This document shows positions 46,790 through 57,815 of a stretch of DNA of 64,000 nt, one piece after another (the stretch's first letter is position 1; each line of letters starts with the position of its first letter). The notes beneath the pieces were generated by a model. That model was not told the origin of the DNA and did not search any database. It saw only the letters and a program-made list of their open reading frames with translations. A program made the translations under genes and the position numbers. Origin of the DNA: Staphylococcus marylandisciuri. GTDB taxonomy: Bacteria > Bacillota > Bacilli > Staphylococcales > Staphylococcaceae. The stretch lies in the NCBI RefSeq assembly GCF_025519785.1, contig NZ_JAOPKZ010000006.1, positions 1 to 64,000 on the forward strand, read 5' to 3'.

Positions 46790-48334
46790 ATGATTCCTTA
46801 TAAACATGAACCTTTTACAGACTTTACTAAAGAAGAAAATATTGAGGCTTATAATCAAGCACTCCATAAAGTAGAAAAAGAGCTTGGTCAAACTTATCCG
46901 TTAATAATAAATGGTGAACGTATTTATACTGATGATACAACACGCTCTTACAACCCTTCGAAGCGAGAAGAAACGATTGGCTACGTTTCTAAAGCAACTA
47001 AAGATCACGCACAACAAGCTATTGAGGCGGCTAAAGAAGCATTTAAAACATGGCGAAACGTAGCTCCTGAAACAAGAGCTAACATTCTATTTAGAGCAGC
47101 AGCAATAACGCGTCGTCGTAAACACGAATTCTCTGCGCTGCTTTCCAAAGAGGGCGGTAAACCGTGGAAAGAAGCAGATGCGGATACTGCCGAAGCGATT
47201 GATTTCATGGAATACTACGGTCGAGAAATGCTGCGTTTAAAAGATGGCAAACCTGTTGAAAGTCGTCCAGGTGAATACAATCAATATGATTACTTACCTA
47301 TTGGTGTCAGTGTGGTTATTTCACCTTGGAACTTTGCATATGCCATCATGGCTGGTACGACAGTAGCACCAGTGGTAACAGGGAATACAGTGTTATTGAA
47401 ACCATCGTCAAATACGCCAGTGATTTCTTATAAATTCATGGAAGTGTTAGAAGAAGCTGGTTTGCCTAAGGGTGTGGTTAACTGGATACCTGGTTCTTCA
47501 GCGGATATTGGTGATTATTTAATAGAGCACAAAGATGTTGGTTTAATATCGTTTACTGGTTCCAAGAAGGTAGGCACAGATATTATGCAACGTGCTGCTC
47601 AAATTCAACAAGGACAAAATCACATGAAGCGTGTAATCGCAGAGATGGGCGGTAAAGATACGATCGTTGTTGATAGCGAAGCGAATTTAGATACTGCTAC
47701 TGATGCGATTGTAAATTCAGCGTTTGGTTTCTCTGGTCAAAAATGTTCTGCATGTTCACGTGTAATCGCTGTAGAATCTATCTACGATGAGTTACTTGAA
47801 CGTGTAAAAGCTCAAACTGAAAAACTTACTGTGGGCGATGCTGCAGAGCATTCTAACTTTATGGGGCCAGTCATCGATCAAAAATCACTAGATAAGATTA
47901 AAGGTTATATCGAAATTGGTCGAGATGAAGGACGCCTCGTTACAGGTGGTACTGTCGACGAAGAAATAGGTAACTTCGTCCACCCTACTGTATTTGCTGA
48001 TCTTGAACATGATTCTCGCATTATGCAAGAGGAAATTTTTGGACCGGTTGTTGGTTTTAGTAAAGCTAAAGATTTTGATCAAGCTATAGAGTTCGCTAAT
48101 AACACAGAATACGGTTTGACGGGCGCTGTCATTTCTAATAACCGTATGAAATTAGAACAAGCACGACGTGACTTTATGGTTGGTAATTTATACTTCAATC
48201 GTGGGTGTACTGGCGCAGTAGTTGGCTATCAACCATTTGGTGGCTTTAAAATGTCAGGAACAGATTCTAAAGCAGGTGGTCCTGATTATCTTGTATTACA
48301 CATGCAAGGTCGTACAGTTTCAGAACATTTGTAA
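46790..48334 (+). CDS. rocA: L-glutamate gamma-semialdehyde dehydrogenase (1-pyrroline-5-carboxylate dehydrogenase)
   Basis: A 514-residue aldehyde dehydrogenase that converts glutamate semialdehyde (from proline or ornithine) to glutamate with NAD+. The catalytic cysteine is C319 in [12 protein letters not shown], the general-base glutamate lies in AEMGGKD and the NAD turn in [16 protein letters not shown] precedes the ATG. It lies upstream of rocD and glutamate dehydrogenase, giving an ornithine to glutamate to 2-oxoglutarate series. In S. aureus, as I recall, rocA is at a distant locus, so the adjacency here is a rearranged, functionally sensible grouping. Confidence 0.93.
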   Translation: MIPYKHEPFTDFTKEENIEAYNQALHKVEKELGQTYPLIINGERIYTDDTTRSYNPSKREETIGYVSKATKDHAQQAIEAAKEAFKTWRNVAPETRANILFRAAAITRRRKHEFSALLSKEGGKPWKEADADTAEAIDFMEYYGREMLRLKDGKPVESRPGEYNQYDYLPIGVSVVISPWNFAYAIMAGTTVAPVVTGNTVLLKPSSNTPVISYKFMEVLEEAGLPKGVVNWIPGSSADIGDYLIEHKDVGLISFTGSKKVGTDIMQRAAQIQQGQNHMKRVIAEMGGKDTIVVDSEANLDTATDAIVNSAFGFSGQKCSACSRVIAVESIYDELLERVKAQTEKLTVGDAAEHSNFMGPVIDQKSLDKIKGYIEIGRDEGRLVTGGTVDEEIGNFVHPTVFADLEHDSRIMQEEIFGPVVGFSKAKDFDQAIEFANNTEYGLTGAVISNNRMKLEQARRDFMVGNLYFNRGCTGAVVGYQPFGGFKMSGTDSKAGGPDYLVLHMQGRTVSEHL

Positions 48335-48527
48335 ATAAATATTTTCTACAGAAATTCGCTTGATATACTATCCTTTTGACTTTCAACACTTGTCCTTGCT
48401 ATATAATTGTAACGAGGAGAAAATAAATTTTTATAAAATAGTTTTAGTTATGTTCTAAATAAGTTATGCTTAATGTAACGATAAAATTGGAATTAAGTTC
48501 CTAAATTAATACTGAAGGGGAGATATC

Positions 48528-49721
48528 ATGACAAAAACTGAAGAAATTATTGAACAAACGAATCATTATGGGGCGCATAACTATGTTCCGTTACCCATCG
48601 TAATTTCTGAAGCTGAAGGGGTATGGGTTAAAGATCCCGAAGGAAATAAATATATGGATATGCTGTCAGCGTATTCAGCTGTAAACCAAGGTCATAGACA
48701 CCCTAAGATTATACAAGCACTTAAAGATCAAGCTGAAAAAGCAACTTTAGTTTCACGTGCCTTTCACAGCGATAACTTAGGAGAATGGTACGAGAAAATT
48801 TGTAAGCTAGCTGGCAAAGAAAAAGCCTTACCGATGAACACGGGTGCTGAGGCTGTAGAAACAGCGTTAAAAGCAGCTCGCCGTTGGGCATATGAGAAAA
48901 AAGAAATCGAGCCAAATAAAGCTGAAATTATCGCTTTTAATGGTAACTTCCACGGTCGTACTATGGCGCCAGTTTCACTATCATCTGAGAAAGAATATCA
49001 ACGTGGTTATGGACCTTTATTAGATGGGTTCCGTAAAGTTGAGTTTGGTAATATAGAAGAAGTGAAGAAAGCGATTAATGAAAACACTGCTGCTATTCTC
49101 ATTGAACCTATCCAAGGGGAAGCAGGTATCAACGTTCCACCAGAAGGTTATTTGAAGGAAATCAGAGAATTATGTGATCAACATAACATCTTATTTATCG
49201 CTGATGAAATACAAGCTGGACTCTGCCGTTCAGGTAAACTATTTGCGACTGATTGGGATAACGTGAAACCGGATGTTTACATCTTAGGTAAAGCTTTAGG
49301 TGGCGGCGTGCTTCCAATATCTGTAGTCCTCGCTGATGAAGAAGTACTCGGCGTCTTTACTCCAGGTTCACATGGATCTACATTTGGTGGTAATCCATTA
49401 GCTTGTGCAGTATCTATGGCTGCGCTCGATGTGCTCATCGACGAAGATTTGGCCGGTCGTTCACGTGAATTAGGTGATTATTTCAAATCAGAATTAGAAA
49501 AGATTGATAATCCAGTAATTAAAGAAGTTCGTGGACGCGGATTATTTATTGGTATCGAATTACATGAGAGTGCTAGACCTTATTGTGAAGCACTTAAAGA
49601 AGAAGGCTTATTGTGTAAAGAAACACATGATACAGTTATTCGTTTTGCTCCACCACTCATCATTTCTAAAGAAGAATTAGACTTCGCAATTGACAAAGTG
49701 AAAAAAGTGTTTTCTAAGTAA
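48528..49721 (+). CDS. rocD: Ornithine aminotransferase
   Basis: A PLP enzyme of 397 aa that moves the delta-amino group of ornithine to 2-oxoglutarate, giving glutamate semialdehyde and glutamate. The PLP lysine is K255 in [13 protein letters not shown], and [12 protein letters not shown] carries the cofactor aspartate. The segment [18 protein letters not shown] near residue 100 is typical of class III aminotransferases. AGGGGAG precedes the ATG. It feeds RocA. A terminator follows at 49842. Confidence 0.93.
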   Translation: MTKTEEIIEQTNHYGAHNYVPLPIVISEAEGVWVKDPEGNKYMDMLSAYSAVNQGHRHPKIIQALKDQAEKATLVSRAFHSDNLGEWYEKICKLAGKEKALPMNTGAEAVETALKAARRWAYEKKEIEPNKAEIIAFNGNFHGRTMAPVSLSSEKEYQRGYGPLLDGFRKVEFGNIEEVKKAINENTAAILIEPIQGEAGINVPPEGYLKEIRELCDQHNILFIADEIQAGLCRSGKLFATDWDNVKPDVYILGKALGGGVLPISVVLADEEVLGVFTPGSHGSTFGGNPLACAVSMAALDVLIDEDLAGRSRELGDYFKSELEKIDNPVIKEVRGRGLFIGIELHESARPYCEALKEEGLLCKETHDTVIRFAPPLIISKEELDFAIDKVKKVFSK

Positions 49722-49841
49722 GTACTAAATTTGAATAAGTAAGAATTTCTTATTACATTTTACATTGACGCTAATGGCAAGAGATGGCTCAGAATAAACG
49801 TGTGTCACTATATGCTTATTACGTTGTCAATCTCTCATGCT

Positions 49842-49889
49842 GGAGCGGTTCAACGATTCAAATTATTTCGTGAATGTTGTTCCGCTCCT
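49842..49889 (+). terminator. Hairpin after rocD
   Basis: GGAGCGG.TCAAC and GTTG.TCCGCTCC pair around a 22-nt loop; only a short T-rich tail follows. Its arm GGAGCGG resembles the R1 palindrome and may be a decayed relative. The DNA from 49890 to 50139 is A/T-rich with no gene. Confidence 0.6.
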
Positions 49890-50139
49890 AATTAGTAGAA
49901 TGAGAATTTGCTCTAGTAAGCAGTTCAGTGTCTATATGTGAGGAAGAGAACCGAGTGGCGTTCTTTCTTACGGAAGACATAGAATTTTAAGTTCTATCGC
50001 CAAGTTTCCTACTTTTTATAAAAGTAAGAATATTGTCGATTTCGTTTGTCTTTGGTCTGAGCCTTTAAAAAGCTATAACATATGTTACAATTAGCATGAA
50101 AGCGAAATCATTAGTTACGAAAAAGAGGCGAAATGAATC

Positions 50140-51384
50140 ATGACTGAAAATAATAATTTAGTTACTTCTACGCAACAAATTATTAAAGAAGCATTGCATA
50201 AATTAGGGTTTGACGATGGAATGTACGATTTAGTAAAAGAACCTTTGAGATTCTTACAAGTTCGTATTCCAGTTAGAATGGATGACGGAACTGTTAAAAC
50301 CTTCACTGGGTATCGTGCTCAACACAATGATGCAGTAGGCCCGACTAAAGGTGGTGTTCGTTTCCATCCAGATGTAGACGAAGAAGAGGTTAAAGCGCTC
50401 TCAATGTGGATGACATTGAAATGTGGTATCGTCGACTTACCATATGGTGGCGGTAAAGGTGGTATTATTTGCGACCCACGTCAAATGAGTATCCACGAAG
50501 TTGAACGTCTATCAAGAGGCTATGTTCGCGCCATATCTCAATTCGTGGGACCAACTAAAGATATTCCAGCCCCAGACGTATTTACAAACTCACAAATCAT
50601 GGCTTGGATGATGGATGAATACAGCTCGCTAGATAAATTTAATTCACCAGGATTCATCACAGGTAAACCAATAGTACTTGGTGGTTCTCAAGGTCGTGAT
50701 CGTTCAACTGCGTTAGGCGTAGTAATTGCAATTGAACAAGCAGCAAAACGTAAGAATAAAGAAATTAAAGGTTCAAGAGTAGTTATTCAAGGATTCGGTA
50801 ATGCAGGTAGTTTCTTAGCGAAGTTCTTGTATGATTTAGGAGCTAAGATTGTCGGCATTTCAGATGCTTACGGTGCTTTACACGATCCTGAAGGATTAGA
50901 TATTGATTATTTACTCGATCGAAGAGATAGCTTCGGAACAGTAACGAACCTTTTTGATGAAACTATCTCTAATAAAGAGCTATTCGAAATTGATTGTGAT
51001 ATCTTAGTGCCTGCAGCTATCGCTAACCAAATTACAGCTGATAATGCTAATGATATTAAAGCAGAAATTGTGGTTGAAGCTGCAAATGGACCTACGACTC
51101 CAGAAGCTACACGTATCTTGACTGAAAGAGATGTTCTACTAGTTCCAGACGTGCTTGCAAGTGCTGGAGGAGTGACTGTATCTTACTTCGAATGGGTTCA
51201 AAATAACCAAGGTTATTATTGGACTGAAGAAGAGGTAAATGAGAAATTACGCGACAAACTCACAACAGCTTTTGATACAATTTATGAATTATCTCAAAAC
51301 CGTAAGATTGATATGCGTCTAGCTGCGTATATCGTTGGACTAAAACGTACTGCGGAAGCGGCTCGTTATCGCGGTTGGGCTTAA
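50140..51384 (+). CDS. gudB: NAD-specific glutamate dehydrogenase
   Basis: A 414-residue glutamate dehydrogenase of the GudB/RocG group that deaminates glutamate to 2-oxoglutarate and ammonia with NAD+. The substrate lysines lie in MWMTLKCGIVDLPYGGGKGG, and the Rossmann motif VIQGFGNAGSF is near residue 210. AAGAGGCG precedes the ATG. It completes the catabolic series with rocA and rocD. The gene name follows the Bacillus and S. aureus equivalent at the same site. Confidence 0.93.
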   Translation: MTENNNLVTSTQQIIKEALHKLGFDDGMYDLVKEPLRFLQVRIPVRMDDGTVKTFTGYRAQHNDAVGPTKGGVRFHPDVDEEEVKALSMWMTLKCGIVDLPYGGGKGGIICDPRQMSIHEVERLSRGYVRAISQFVGPTKDIPAPDVFTNSQIMAWMMDEYSSLDKFNSPGFITGKPIVLGGSQGRDRSTALGVVIAIEQAAKRKNKEIKGSRVVIQGFGNAGSFLAKFLYDLGAKIVGISDAYGALHDPEGLDIDYLLDRRDSFGTVTNLFDETISNKELFEIDCDILVPAAIANQITADNANDIKAEIVVEAANGPTTPEATRILTERDVLLVPDVLASAGGVTVSYFEWVQNNQGYYWTEEEVNEKLRDKLTTAFDTIYELSQNRKIDMRLAAYIVGLKRTAEAARYRGWA

Positions 51385-51404
51385 ACGAAAATAGTTGTAT
51401 TATG

Positions 51405-51444
51405 ACACATGAGAGGGCTAAACGCTTATCTCATGTGTTTTTTT
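51405..51444 (+). terminator. Terminator after glutamate dehydrogenase
   Basis: ACACATGAGA pairs with TCTCATGTGT, followed by seven T. Confidence 0.85.
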
Positions 51445-51508
51445 GGATCTATACTAAATAGGACTGGCGACCCAACCCGTCCTATTTTGACAAAGAGCCG
51501 TTTTTTTG

Positions 51509-51609
51509 AGGTCGGGACAAAAGCGTTTAGGATTTGAGCAGGGGGCCCCAACACAGAGAAACTGGTAAACCAGTTTCTACAAGCGTAGAGAGTTGGGGTG
51601 GGCCCCAAA
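51509..51609 (+). repeat. STAR-like repeat with boundary module
   Basis: GAGGTCGGGACAAAAGCGTT is followed by one complete unit: two GGGCCCC cores and an AGAAACTGG/CCAGTTTCT stem. It joins an R1 unit directly. Confidence 0.7.
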
Positions 51610-51776
51610 GGGAGCGGGACAGAAATCTAATTTGAGTAAAAAAAGATTTCGTAGTTCCGCCCCGGCAAGGATGAGTAGAATTGAAAAAAGCTTGATACAA
51701 GCGCATTTTCAAATCAGTCATCTACTGCCAAGATGCTGAAAAAGGCTGAGACATTACATTATGTCCCAGCCTCTTT
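51610..51776 (+). repeat. R1 repeat, full-length copy
   Basis: A complete three-hairpin unit in direct contact with a STAR-like unit. S. aureus carries glpQ at this point between gudB and argH as I recall; here only repeats fill the gap. Confidence 0.8.
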
Positions 51777-51846
51777 CTCTCTAGTCAAAGCCCTTTATGT
51801 CCCAGGCTCTAGATCACAACAACTTTATGTCTCACTCTTATTAAAC

Positions 51847-53223
51847 TTAATAAATTAATGCTTTGATTGCTTTAAGTTGTTTTTTCACTGCATCTTGACC
51901 TGTAGCCCCTAAGCTCGTTCTACGGCGTACACAATTGTCTGGTTGGAGATAATCATAAATATCACTTTCTATTGCCGGATGTGCAGATTGATATTTCTCA
52001 AGCGGTACATCGAGCAGGTAGAGATTTTGATGAGTGCACCATAACACGAGTTTGCCTACTATTTCATGTGCTGTCCTAAATGGGATATTTTTAGCTACTA
52101 GGTAATCCGCAAGTTCTGTTGCATTAGAGAAATCTTTACGCACTTGTTTCTTAAGGTGTTCAGTATTTACTGTCATCGTATTTAACATGCCTTCAAAGAT
52201 ACGTAAGCTTCCTTTAAGGGTGTGTATAGAATCGAAGAGACCTTCTTTGTCTTCCTGCATATCTTTATTGTAAGCAAGCGGCAAGCCTTTTAACGTCATC
52301 AACATGCTCATTAAATGACCTGAAGTACGTCCTACTTTACCTCTAATAAGTTCAGCCATATCTGGATTCTTCTTCTGAGGCATGATCGAAGAACCAGTTG
52401 AAAATGCATCTGATAGGGTTATAAACCCAGCCTCGGTAGAAGACCAAAATATGATTTCTTCCGCTAAACGAGAAAGGTGTACCATCGTTAATGAAATATT
52501 ATTTAACGACTCAACAATATAGTCTCTGTCGCTCACCGCATCTATACTGTTGTGATAAACATCTTCAAAGCCAAGTAAATCACGAGTTCTTTCGCGATCA
52601 ATCGGGTAAGTTGTTCCACTCAAGGCAGCTGCTCCTAGAGGTGATACATCAATTCTCTTCAAGCTATCTTCGAAACGTGACTTATCTCTTTCCAACATCC
52701 AAGCATAAGTTAATATGTGATGTGCAAAAGAAATAGGTTGAGCACGTTGCAGGTGTGTGTAGCCAGGCATAATTGTATCAACATGTTCTTCAGCTATAGC
52801 AACAATACTTTTCTGTAGTATCTCAATAAGTTCTATAATATGCTTGACTTCGGTCTTAGCATAAAGGTGCATATCTGTCGCGATTTGATCGTTTCTACTA
52901 CGACCAGTATGCAAGCGACCACCAGCGTCTCCAATTCTCTCTATAAGTTGGTGTTCAATATTGAGGTGGATATCTTCCAAGCTAACCTCCCATTCAATGT
53001 CGCCTTTCTGGTAGTCTTGAAGTATTTCATTAAGCCCATTAATGATTGCATCACAATCTTCTGAAGAAATGATGTGTTGTTCTCTTAACATCGTAGCGTG
53101 GGCTATACTTCCTTGAATATCATATTCTATTAACTGTTCGTCAAAGTGGATCGAAGCATTAAACTCATCCACCCAATCTTCGAGTTGCTCGCTAAATCTA
53201 CCGCCCCAAGCTTTCTTACTCAT
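51847..53223 (-). CDS. argH: Argininosuccinate lyase
   Basis: The last step of arginine synthesis: cleaves argininosuccinate to arginine and fumarate. Length is 458 aa. The fumarase/aspartase signature [12 protein letters not shown] is present, with the N-terminal WGGRFSE and [10 protein letters not shown] motifs. The start at 53223 follows GGAGG, which lies inside the end of argG; a start five codons further upstream is less well spaced. It overlaps argG by 8 nt and forms the argGH operon. Confidence 0.95.
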   Translation of the reverse strand: MSKKAWGGRFSEQLEDWVDEFNASIHFDEQLIEYDIQGSIAHATMLREQHIISSEDCDAIINGLNEILQDYQKGDIEWEVSLEDIHLNIEHQLIERIGDAGGRLHTGRSRNDQIATDMHLYAKTEVKHIIELIEILQKSIVAIAEEHVDTIMPGYTHLQRAQPISFAHHILTYAWMLERDKSRFEDSLKRIDVSPLGAAALSGTTYPIDRERTRDLLGFEDVYHNSIDAVSDRDYIVESLNNISLTMVHLSRLAEEIIFWSSTEAGFITLSDAFSTGSSIMPQKKNPDMAELIRGKVGRTSGHLMSMLMTLKGLPLAYNKDMQEDKEGLFDSIHTLKGSLRIFEGMLNTMTVNTEHLKKQVRKDFSNATELADYLVAKNIPFRTAHEIVGKLVLWCTHQNLYLLDVPLEKYQSAHPAIESDIYDYLQPDNCVRRRTSLGATGQDAVKKQLKAIKALIY

Positions 53224-54418
53224 TATTATAACCTCCATGCAGCATAGCGTTCACTTGTGTAGGAAGACCGAAGATATCAATGAAGCCGACAGAAGAATCC
53301 TGGTTAAACGCATCATCTTTCGTATAAGTTGCTAATTCCTCATTATAAAGTGTGTAAGGTGATCGACGGCCATTCACGATAGCGTTACCTTTGTATAATT
53401 TAATACGCACGTCGCCACTAACATAAGTTTGTGTACTATCGATAAAGGCTTTTAAACTATCTGTTAAAGGTGAGAACCACAAACCGTTATATACTTGTTC
53501 TGAGAATTGCTTCTCTATGATGGGTTTGAAATGAGCAACATCTTTAGTAAGAGTGATCGTTTCCAATGCTCTATGCGCTTTTTGAATTACTTCAGCTCCA
53601 GGCGTCTCGTACACCTCTCTAGATTTGATACCTACTAAACGATTCTCGACATGATCGATTCTTCCGATACCGTGTTTACCTGCAAGTTTATTTAGCTTCA
53701 AAATGAGTTCAGTTAAAGTTAAAGGTTCATCATTTAATTTAACAGGTAAGCCTTGTTTAAAATGAAGAACGATTTCTTCGCTTTTATCAGGGGAATCTTC
53801 AAGTGAACGAGTTAAATCATAAGCGTCTTCAGGCGGAGCTGCGTAAGGATCTTCTAACACACCACATTCATTAGCTCTACCCCAAAGGTTTTGGTCAATA
53901 GAATAAGGAGAATCTTGCTCAATTGGTAGAGGGATATCGTGTTTCTTTGCATAATCTATCTCCTCTTCGCGACTCCAACCCCATTCTCTGACAGGAGCAA
54001 AAACTTTTAAATGAGGATTTAAAGCTTTGATAGCTACTTCAAAACGAACTTGGTCATTTCCTTTACCGGTACAACCGTGTGCGATACCGATTGAATTTGT
54101 TCTTTCAGCTATCTCCACTAACTTTTTAGAGATTAGTGGTCGTGATAAAGCTGACACTAGAGGGTAGGCTTGCTCGTATTCGAGATTTCCTTTAATGGCA
54201 TAACTCACGTATTCGTCACTAAATTCCTCAGTAGCGTCGATGATATGGCATTCCACGGCTCCCATATTAAGAGCTTTTTGATAGACAACATCTAAATCTT
54301 TACCTTCTCCGACATCTAAGCAACAAGCTACGACATCGTACCCTTTCTCTATTAGCCAATGCACTGCAACGCTAGTATCTAATCCACCAGAATATGCTAA
54401 GACAATCTTATCTTTCAT
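53216..54418 (-). CDS. argG: Argininosuccinate synthase
   Basis: ATP-dependent condensation of citrulline and aspartate to argininosuccinate. Length is 400 aa. The P-loop-like motif [11 protein letters not shown] is at residues 8-18, and [13 protein letters not shown] and the ARGININOSUCCIN-type core are intact. GAGGTG lies upstream of the ATG. First gene of argGH. An ArgR operator could lie in the A/T-rich stretch at about 54470-54540, but I do not see a clear ARG box. Confidence 0.95.
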   Translation of the reverse strand: MKDKIVLAYSGGLDTSVAVHWLIEKGYDVVACCLDVGEGKDLDVVYQKALNMGAVECHIIDATEEFSDEYVSYAIKGNLEYEQAYPLVSALSRPLISKKLVEIAERTNSIGIAHGCTGKGNDQVRFEVAIKALNPHLKVFAPVREWGWSREEEIDYAKKHDIPLPIEQDSPYSIDQNLWGRANECGVLEDPYAAPPEDAYDLTRSLEDSPDKSEEIVLHFKQGLPVKLNDEPLTLTELILKLNKLAGKHGIGRIDHVENRLVGIKSREVYETPGAEVIQKAHRALETITLTKDVAHFKPIIEKQFSEQVYNGLWFSPLTDSLKAFIDSTQTYVSGDVRIKLYKGNAIVNGRRSPYTLYNEELATYTKDDAFNQDSSVGFIDIFGLPTQVNAMLHGGYNNE

Positions 54419-54653
54419 ATTAACACCTCAATTAGTAATTTTCTGAATTCTTTACAATGATTATATTAGAGCTAGTGATAAGATTGTATCATAAATATAC
54501 GAAAAATTGTATAAATAATTTTAAAATATCATTAGCTAAACTGCGATGACTGGTTTGACGGTTAAATATAGGGAGGGTTTAGAAAGTAATTAGGATTGTT
54601 GCGTAGCAGCCATCTTTTAACTGTATAGCGAGGAACTAAAGATTTAATTATGT
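54419..54653. other. Upstream region of argGH
   Basis: A/T-rich, no ORF. TATAAT on the minus strand near 54463 could be the argG -10. Confidence 0.35.
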
Positions 54654-54819
54654 GGGAGCGGGACAGAAATCTAATTTGAATAAAAAGATTTCGTCGTCCC
54701 GCCCCGGCAAGGATGACTAGAATTGAAAAAAGATTGATACAAGCGCATTTTCAAATCAGTCATCTACTGCCAAGATGCTGAAAGGGTCTGGGACATTACA
54801 TTATGTCCCAGCCTCTTTC
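54654..54819 (+). repeat. R1 repeat, full-length copy between argG and pgi
   Basis: A complete unit with all three hairpins, arms as at 2901. It lies in the divergent region, so it cannot serve as terminator for either flanking gene. Confidence 0.8.
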
Positions 54820-54949
54820 TCTCTAGTTAAAGACCATTATGTTCCAGCCTCTGGCATGCTTAGGTTTGATTGCAGAGAACTGAGAATTTGAATCGGACAA
54901 TTAAACTTAGTAGAATATATGTGAAATAAATAATCAGGAGGCCGTGTTA

Positions 54950-56281
54950 ATGACTCATATACAATTGGATTACGGTAAGACATTAGAATATGTTGGTGAG
55001 CATGAATTAGAACAACAACAAGAGAATGTAACATCAATTCACAAAATCATTCATCAGGGTACAGGCGCTGGTAATGATTACTTAGGTTGGCTAGATCTTC
55101 CTATTAATTATGATAAAGAGGAATTTTCCCGAATTGTAAGAACTGCAGAAGAGGTCAAATCAAATTCACAAGTCTTCGTTGTCATCGGCATTGGTGGTTC
55201 TTATCTAGGTGCTAGAGCTGCGATCGAAATGCTTACACCAGCGTTTAGAACTTCAAATGATTATCCTGAAATAGTCTTTGTTGGCAATCATTTATCTTCG
55301 TCATATACAACAGAACTCATTCACTATTTAGCTGATAAAGATTTCTCAGTTAATGTCATTTCTAAATCAGGGACTACTACTGAGCCTGCTGTCTCATTTA
55401 GACTATTTAAACAGCTACTTGAAGAGAAATATGGCAAGGATGGGGCTCGAAAACGTATATTTGCAACTACAGATAAAGAAAAAGGGGCACTTAAAGAACT
55501 TGCTACGAATGAAAGCTATGAAACATTTGTAGTTCCTGATGATGTCGGAGGCCGTTATTCTGTATTAACTGCAGTTGGTTTATTACCTATAGCAGTAGCA
55601 GGTATTGACATTGACACAATGATGACTGGTGCTCAGAAAGCACGTGAAGAACTTTCCTCAGATAAATTAGCAGACAATATAGCTTATCAATATGCAACTA
55701 TCCGTAATATATTGTATTCAAAAGGTTACAATACTGAGATGTTAATTAACTACGAACCATCACTTGCTTATTTCAATGAATGGTGGAAGCAACTCTATGG
55801 TGAATCAGAAGGTAAGGATTACAAAGGTATATATCCTTCAAGCGCTAATTACACAACTGATTTACATTCATTAGGGCAATATGTCCAAGAAGGTCGTAGA
55901 TTTTTATTTGAAACCATACTGAAAGTTGAAAATCCAAAGCACGATATCAAAATTAAAGAAGATCCTGATGATTTAGATGGCTTAAATTATTTAGCGGGTA
56001 AGACTATGGATGAGGTTAATACGAAAGCATTTGAAGGCACATTGCTCGCGCATACTGATGGTGGTGTTCCTAATATAGTTGTGAAAGTGCCGCGTCTCGA
56101 TGCTGAAACATTTGGTTACCTTGTGTATTTCTTTGAGCTTGCTTGTGCAATGAGTGGCTACCAATTAGGAGTGAATCCGTTTAACCAACCAGGCGTGGAA
56201 GCTTATAAACAAAATATGTTTGCACTACTGGGTAAACCAGGATTTGAAGCGCAAAAAGAAGAATTAGAGAAACGTTTGTAA
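54950..56281 (+). CDS. pgi: Glucose-6-phosphate isomerase
   Basis: Interconverts glucose-6-phosphate and fructose-6-phosphate. Length is 443 aa, the staphylococcal length. The active-site segments [24 protein letters not shown] and GGRYSVLT are present. The ATG at 54950 follows AGGAGG at 8 nt; a GTG two codons earlier is too close. A terminator lies at 56366. Confidence 0.96.
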   Translation: MTHIQLDYGKTLEYVGEHELEQQQENVTSIHKIIHQGTGAGNDYLGWLDLPINYDKEEFSRIVRTAEEVKSNSQVFVVIGIGGSYLGARAAIEMLTPAFRTSNDYPEIVFVGNHLSSSYTTELIHYLADKDFSVNVISKSGTTTEPAVSFRLFKQLLEEKYGKDGARKRIFATTDKEKGALKELATNESYETFVVPDDVGGRYSVLTAVGLLPIAVAGIDIDTMMTGAQKAREELSSDKLADNIAYQYATIRNILYSKGYNTEMLINYEPSLAYFNEWWKQLYGESEGKDYKGIYPSSANYTTDLHSLGQYVQEGRRFLFETILKVENPKHDIKIKEDPDDLDGLNYLAGKTMDEVNTKAFEGTLLAHTDGGVPNIVVKVPRLDAETFGYLVYFFELACAMSGYQLGVNPFNQPGVEAYKQNMFALLGKPGFEAQKEELEKRL

Positions 56282-56365
56282 TCAACGTGTAGCAAATTAA
56301 TCACTTTAACGTGCAGTAGTTAATTCAAAATATAAATTGTTATGTGCACGAAGCAATATAGATAT

Positions 56366-56425
56366 GGCACGTCGATTATTTATTCTGTCGAACGGATTAA
56401 ATTAATCGATAGTGCCTTATTTTTG
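56366..56425 (+). terminator. Terminator after pgi
   Basis: GGCAC.TCGATTA pairs with TAATCGA.GTGCC with a T-run. The remainder of 56282-56689 has no gene; TATAAT at about 56656 may be the next promoter. Confidence 0.7.
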
Positions 56426-56689
56426 TTATTCATTGAAGTATAAATTGAACCAGTATTTAATTTTAGAATTGTCAGTGTCATCACTCACGATAAGTTACCT
56501 GGGAATTAGTATAATCTTGCTGGATGACTATTTTTAAATAGAGCCTCCCAGTATTTTCTCATTTAATTTCACCATTAAACTATGCGTCTAGTACTTTAGT
56601 ATTATTTTCGACACAATATCGCCTTGAAAGATTTTAATTTGTATGTTTTCGCTATATAATATAGAAAATGTTTAATGAGGAAGTGGGTA

Positions 56690-57274
56690 ATGGCTGAAGC
56701 AGAGTTTCAAAGTTGGTTTGAATATTTTCGCGAGTTAGGTTTTATAGGCTATCTGTTTGGTTTTTTGTTGCCTTTCGTTGAAGCATTTGTACCTATATTA
56801 CCTTTGGTTTTATTTATCATACTGAATGTCAATACTTTTGGGTTAGTTGCAGGCGTATTAATTTCATGGGCATCAACGGTGTGTGGATGTTATGTTGTAT
56901 TTCTCATATTGAGAAGTTTAGCTCATCATACATTTTTGCATAAATATAAAAATCGTCGCTCTGTACAACGTTTAATTAGCTTTATAGACAGACAAGGAGT
57001 TATGCCGATATTTATATTAATGTGCTTTCCGTTTACTCCAAGCGCCTTAGTCAATATCGTTGTGAGTTTATCTCATATTCGTCGCCACATCTATTTAGGT
57101 GTATTAATTTTTTCAAAAATGATCATGGTCGCAATGGTAGGTTGGTTAGGTAAAGATATCACAACCTATTTTCAAAATCCTTGGCGTCTTATTGTAGTGA
57201 TCCTTGTCTTTTTAGCAGTGTGGATGATCGGTAAGTATGTAGAACGTCACTTTATGCATACCTATAAGGAGTAG
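56690..57274 (+). CDS. TVP38/TMEM64 (DedA-related) membrane protein
   Basis: A 194-residue membrane protein of the TVP38/TMEM64 (VTT/SNARE-associated) family, related to the DedA/VTT lipid scramblases. About five hydrophobic segments are seen, with the family block LPFVEAFVPILPLVLFII, the re-entrant FPFTPSALVNIVVSLSHI segment and the late GWLGKDI motif. Role unknown in staphylococci; conserved next to spsA. The ATG at 56690 lies after a GAGG site. Spacing to spsA is 3 nt, so they are co-transcribed. Confidence 0.85.
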   Translation: MAEAEFQSWFEYFRELGFIGYLFGFLLPFVEAFVPILPLVLFIILNVNTFGLVAGVLISWASTVCGCYVVFLILRSLAHHTFLHKYKNRRSVQRLISFIDRQGVMPIFILMCFPFTPSALVNIVVSLSHIRRHIYLGVLIFSKMIMVAMVGWLGKDITTYFQNPWRLIVVILVFLAVWMIGKYVERHFMHTYKE

Positions 57275-57277
57275 ATT

Positions 57278-57799
57278 ATGCGGAGAATATTAAAACATTT
57301 GCTTTCTATCGTGCTAGCGATTATCATTGTTATGTTAATTCAAATGTTCATTTTGACAGGTGCGGTTGTGGAAAAGAATAATATGAATCCTACGTTACAT
57401 AAAGGTGATCATATTCTCGTTAATAAATTGAAAGCAACACTCAATGGGTTAGACGAGGGTGATATTATCTTGTATCGAGAAGGTAACCACCAATCCTGTG
57501 GAAGAATAGTTGGCACACCTGGTGAATCTATTGAATTTAAGAAAGGGAAACTGTATCGTAATAATCGACTATCTAACGAATCTTATTCGACGATTAATAA
57601 GATTAATCATTTAGAATTGCGCCATTTAAAACATTCTGAAGGAGACATCGTACCTCCTAGAACGTATGTAGTTCTCAATGATAATAGGAAGGATAACTCC
57701 GACTCAAGACAGTATGGCTTTATTCAGCAAGACCATGTAATAGGAAGCGTGAGTTTGAGATATTATCCTTTAAAGTTATTGACTTGGCAATTTAAATAA
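57278..57799 (+). CDS. spsA: Inactive type I signal peptidase homologue SpsA
   Basis: A 173-residue type I signal peptidase homologue with one N-terminal membrane segment. The catalytic serine of the GDSMxPTL motif is missing: the site reads NNMNPTL. The general-base lysine is also absent: CGRIVGTPGE, where SpsB has VKRVIGTPGD. The other structural motifs (DNRKDNSDSRQYGFI) remain, so the fold is preserved without protease activity. The same holds for S. aureus SpsA. Function unknown, perhaps modulatory. Next gene spsB follows after 16 nt. Confidence 0.9.
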   Translation: MRRILKHLLSIVLAIIIVMLIQMFILTGAVVEKNNMNPTLHKGDHILVNKLKATLNGLDEGDIILYREGNHQSCGRIVGTPGESIEFKKGKLYRNNRLSNESYSTINKINHLELRHLKHSEGDIVPPRTYVVLNDNRKDNSDSRQYGFIQQDHVIGSVSLRYYPLKLLTWQFK

Positions 57800-57815
57800 A
57801 GATGAGGTGTAGACA

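Noticed and set aside
54440-54560. ArgR operator before argG
   Set aside because: The A/T-rich stretch has TTGTAT-type words but no convincing palindromic ARG box.
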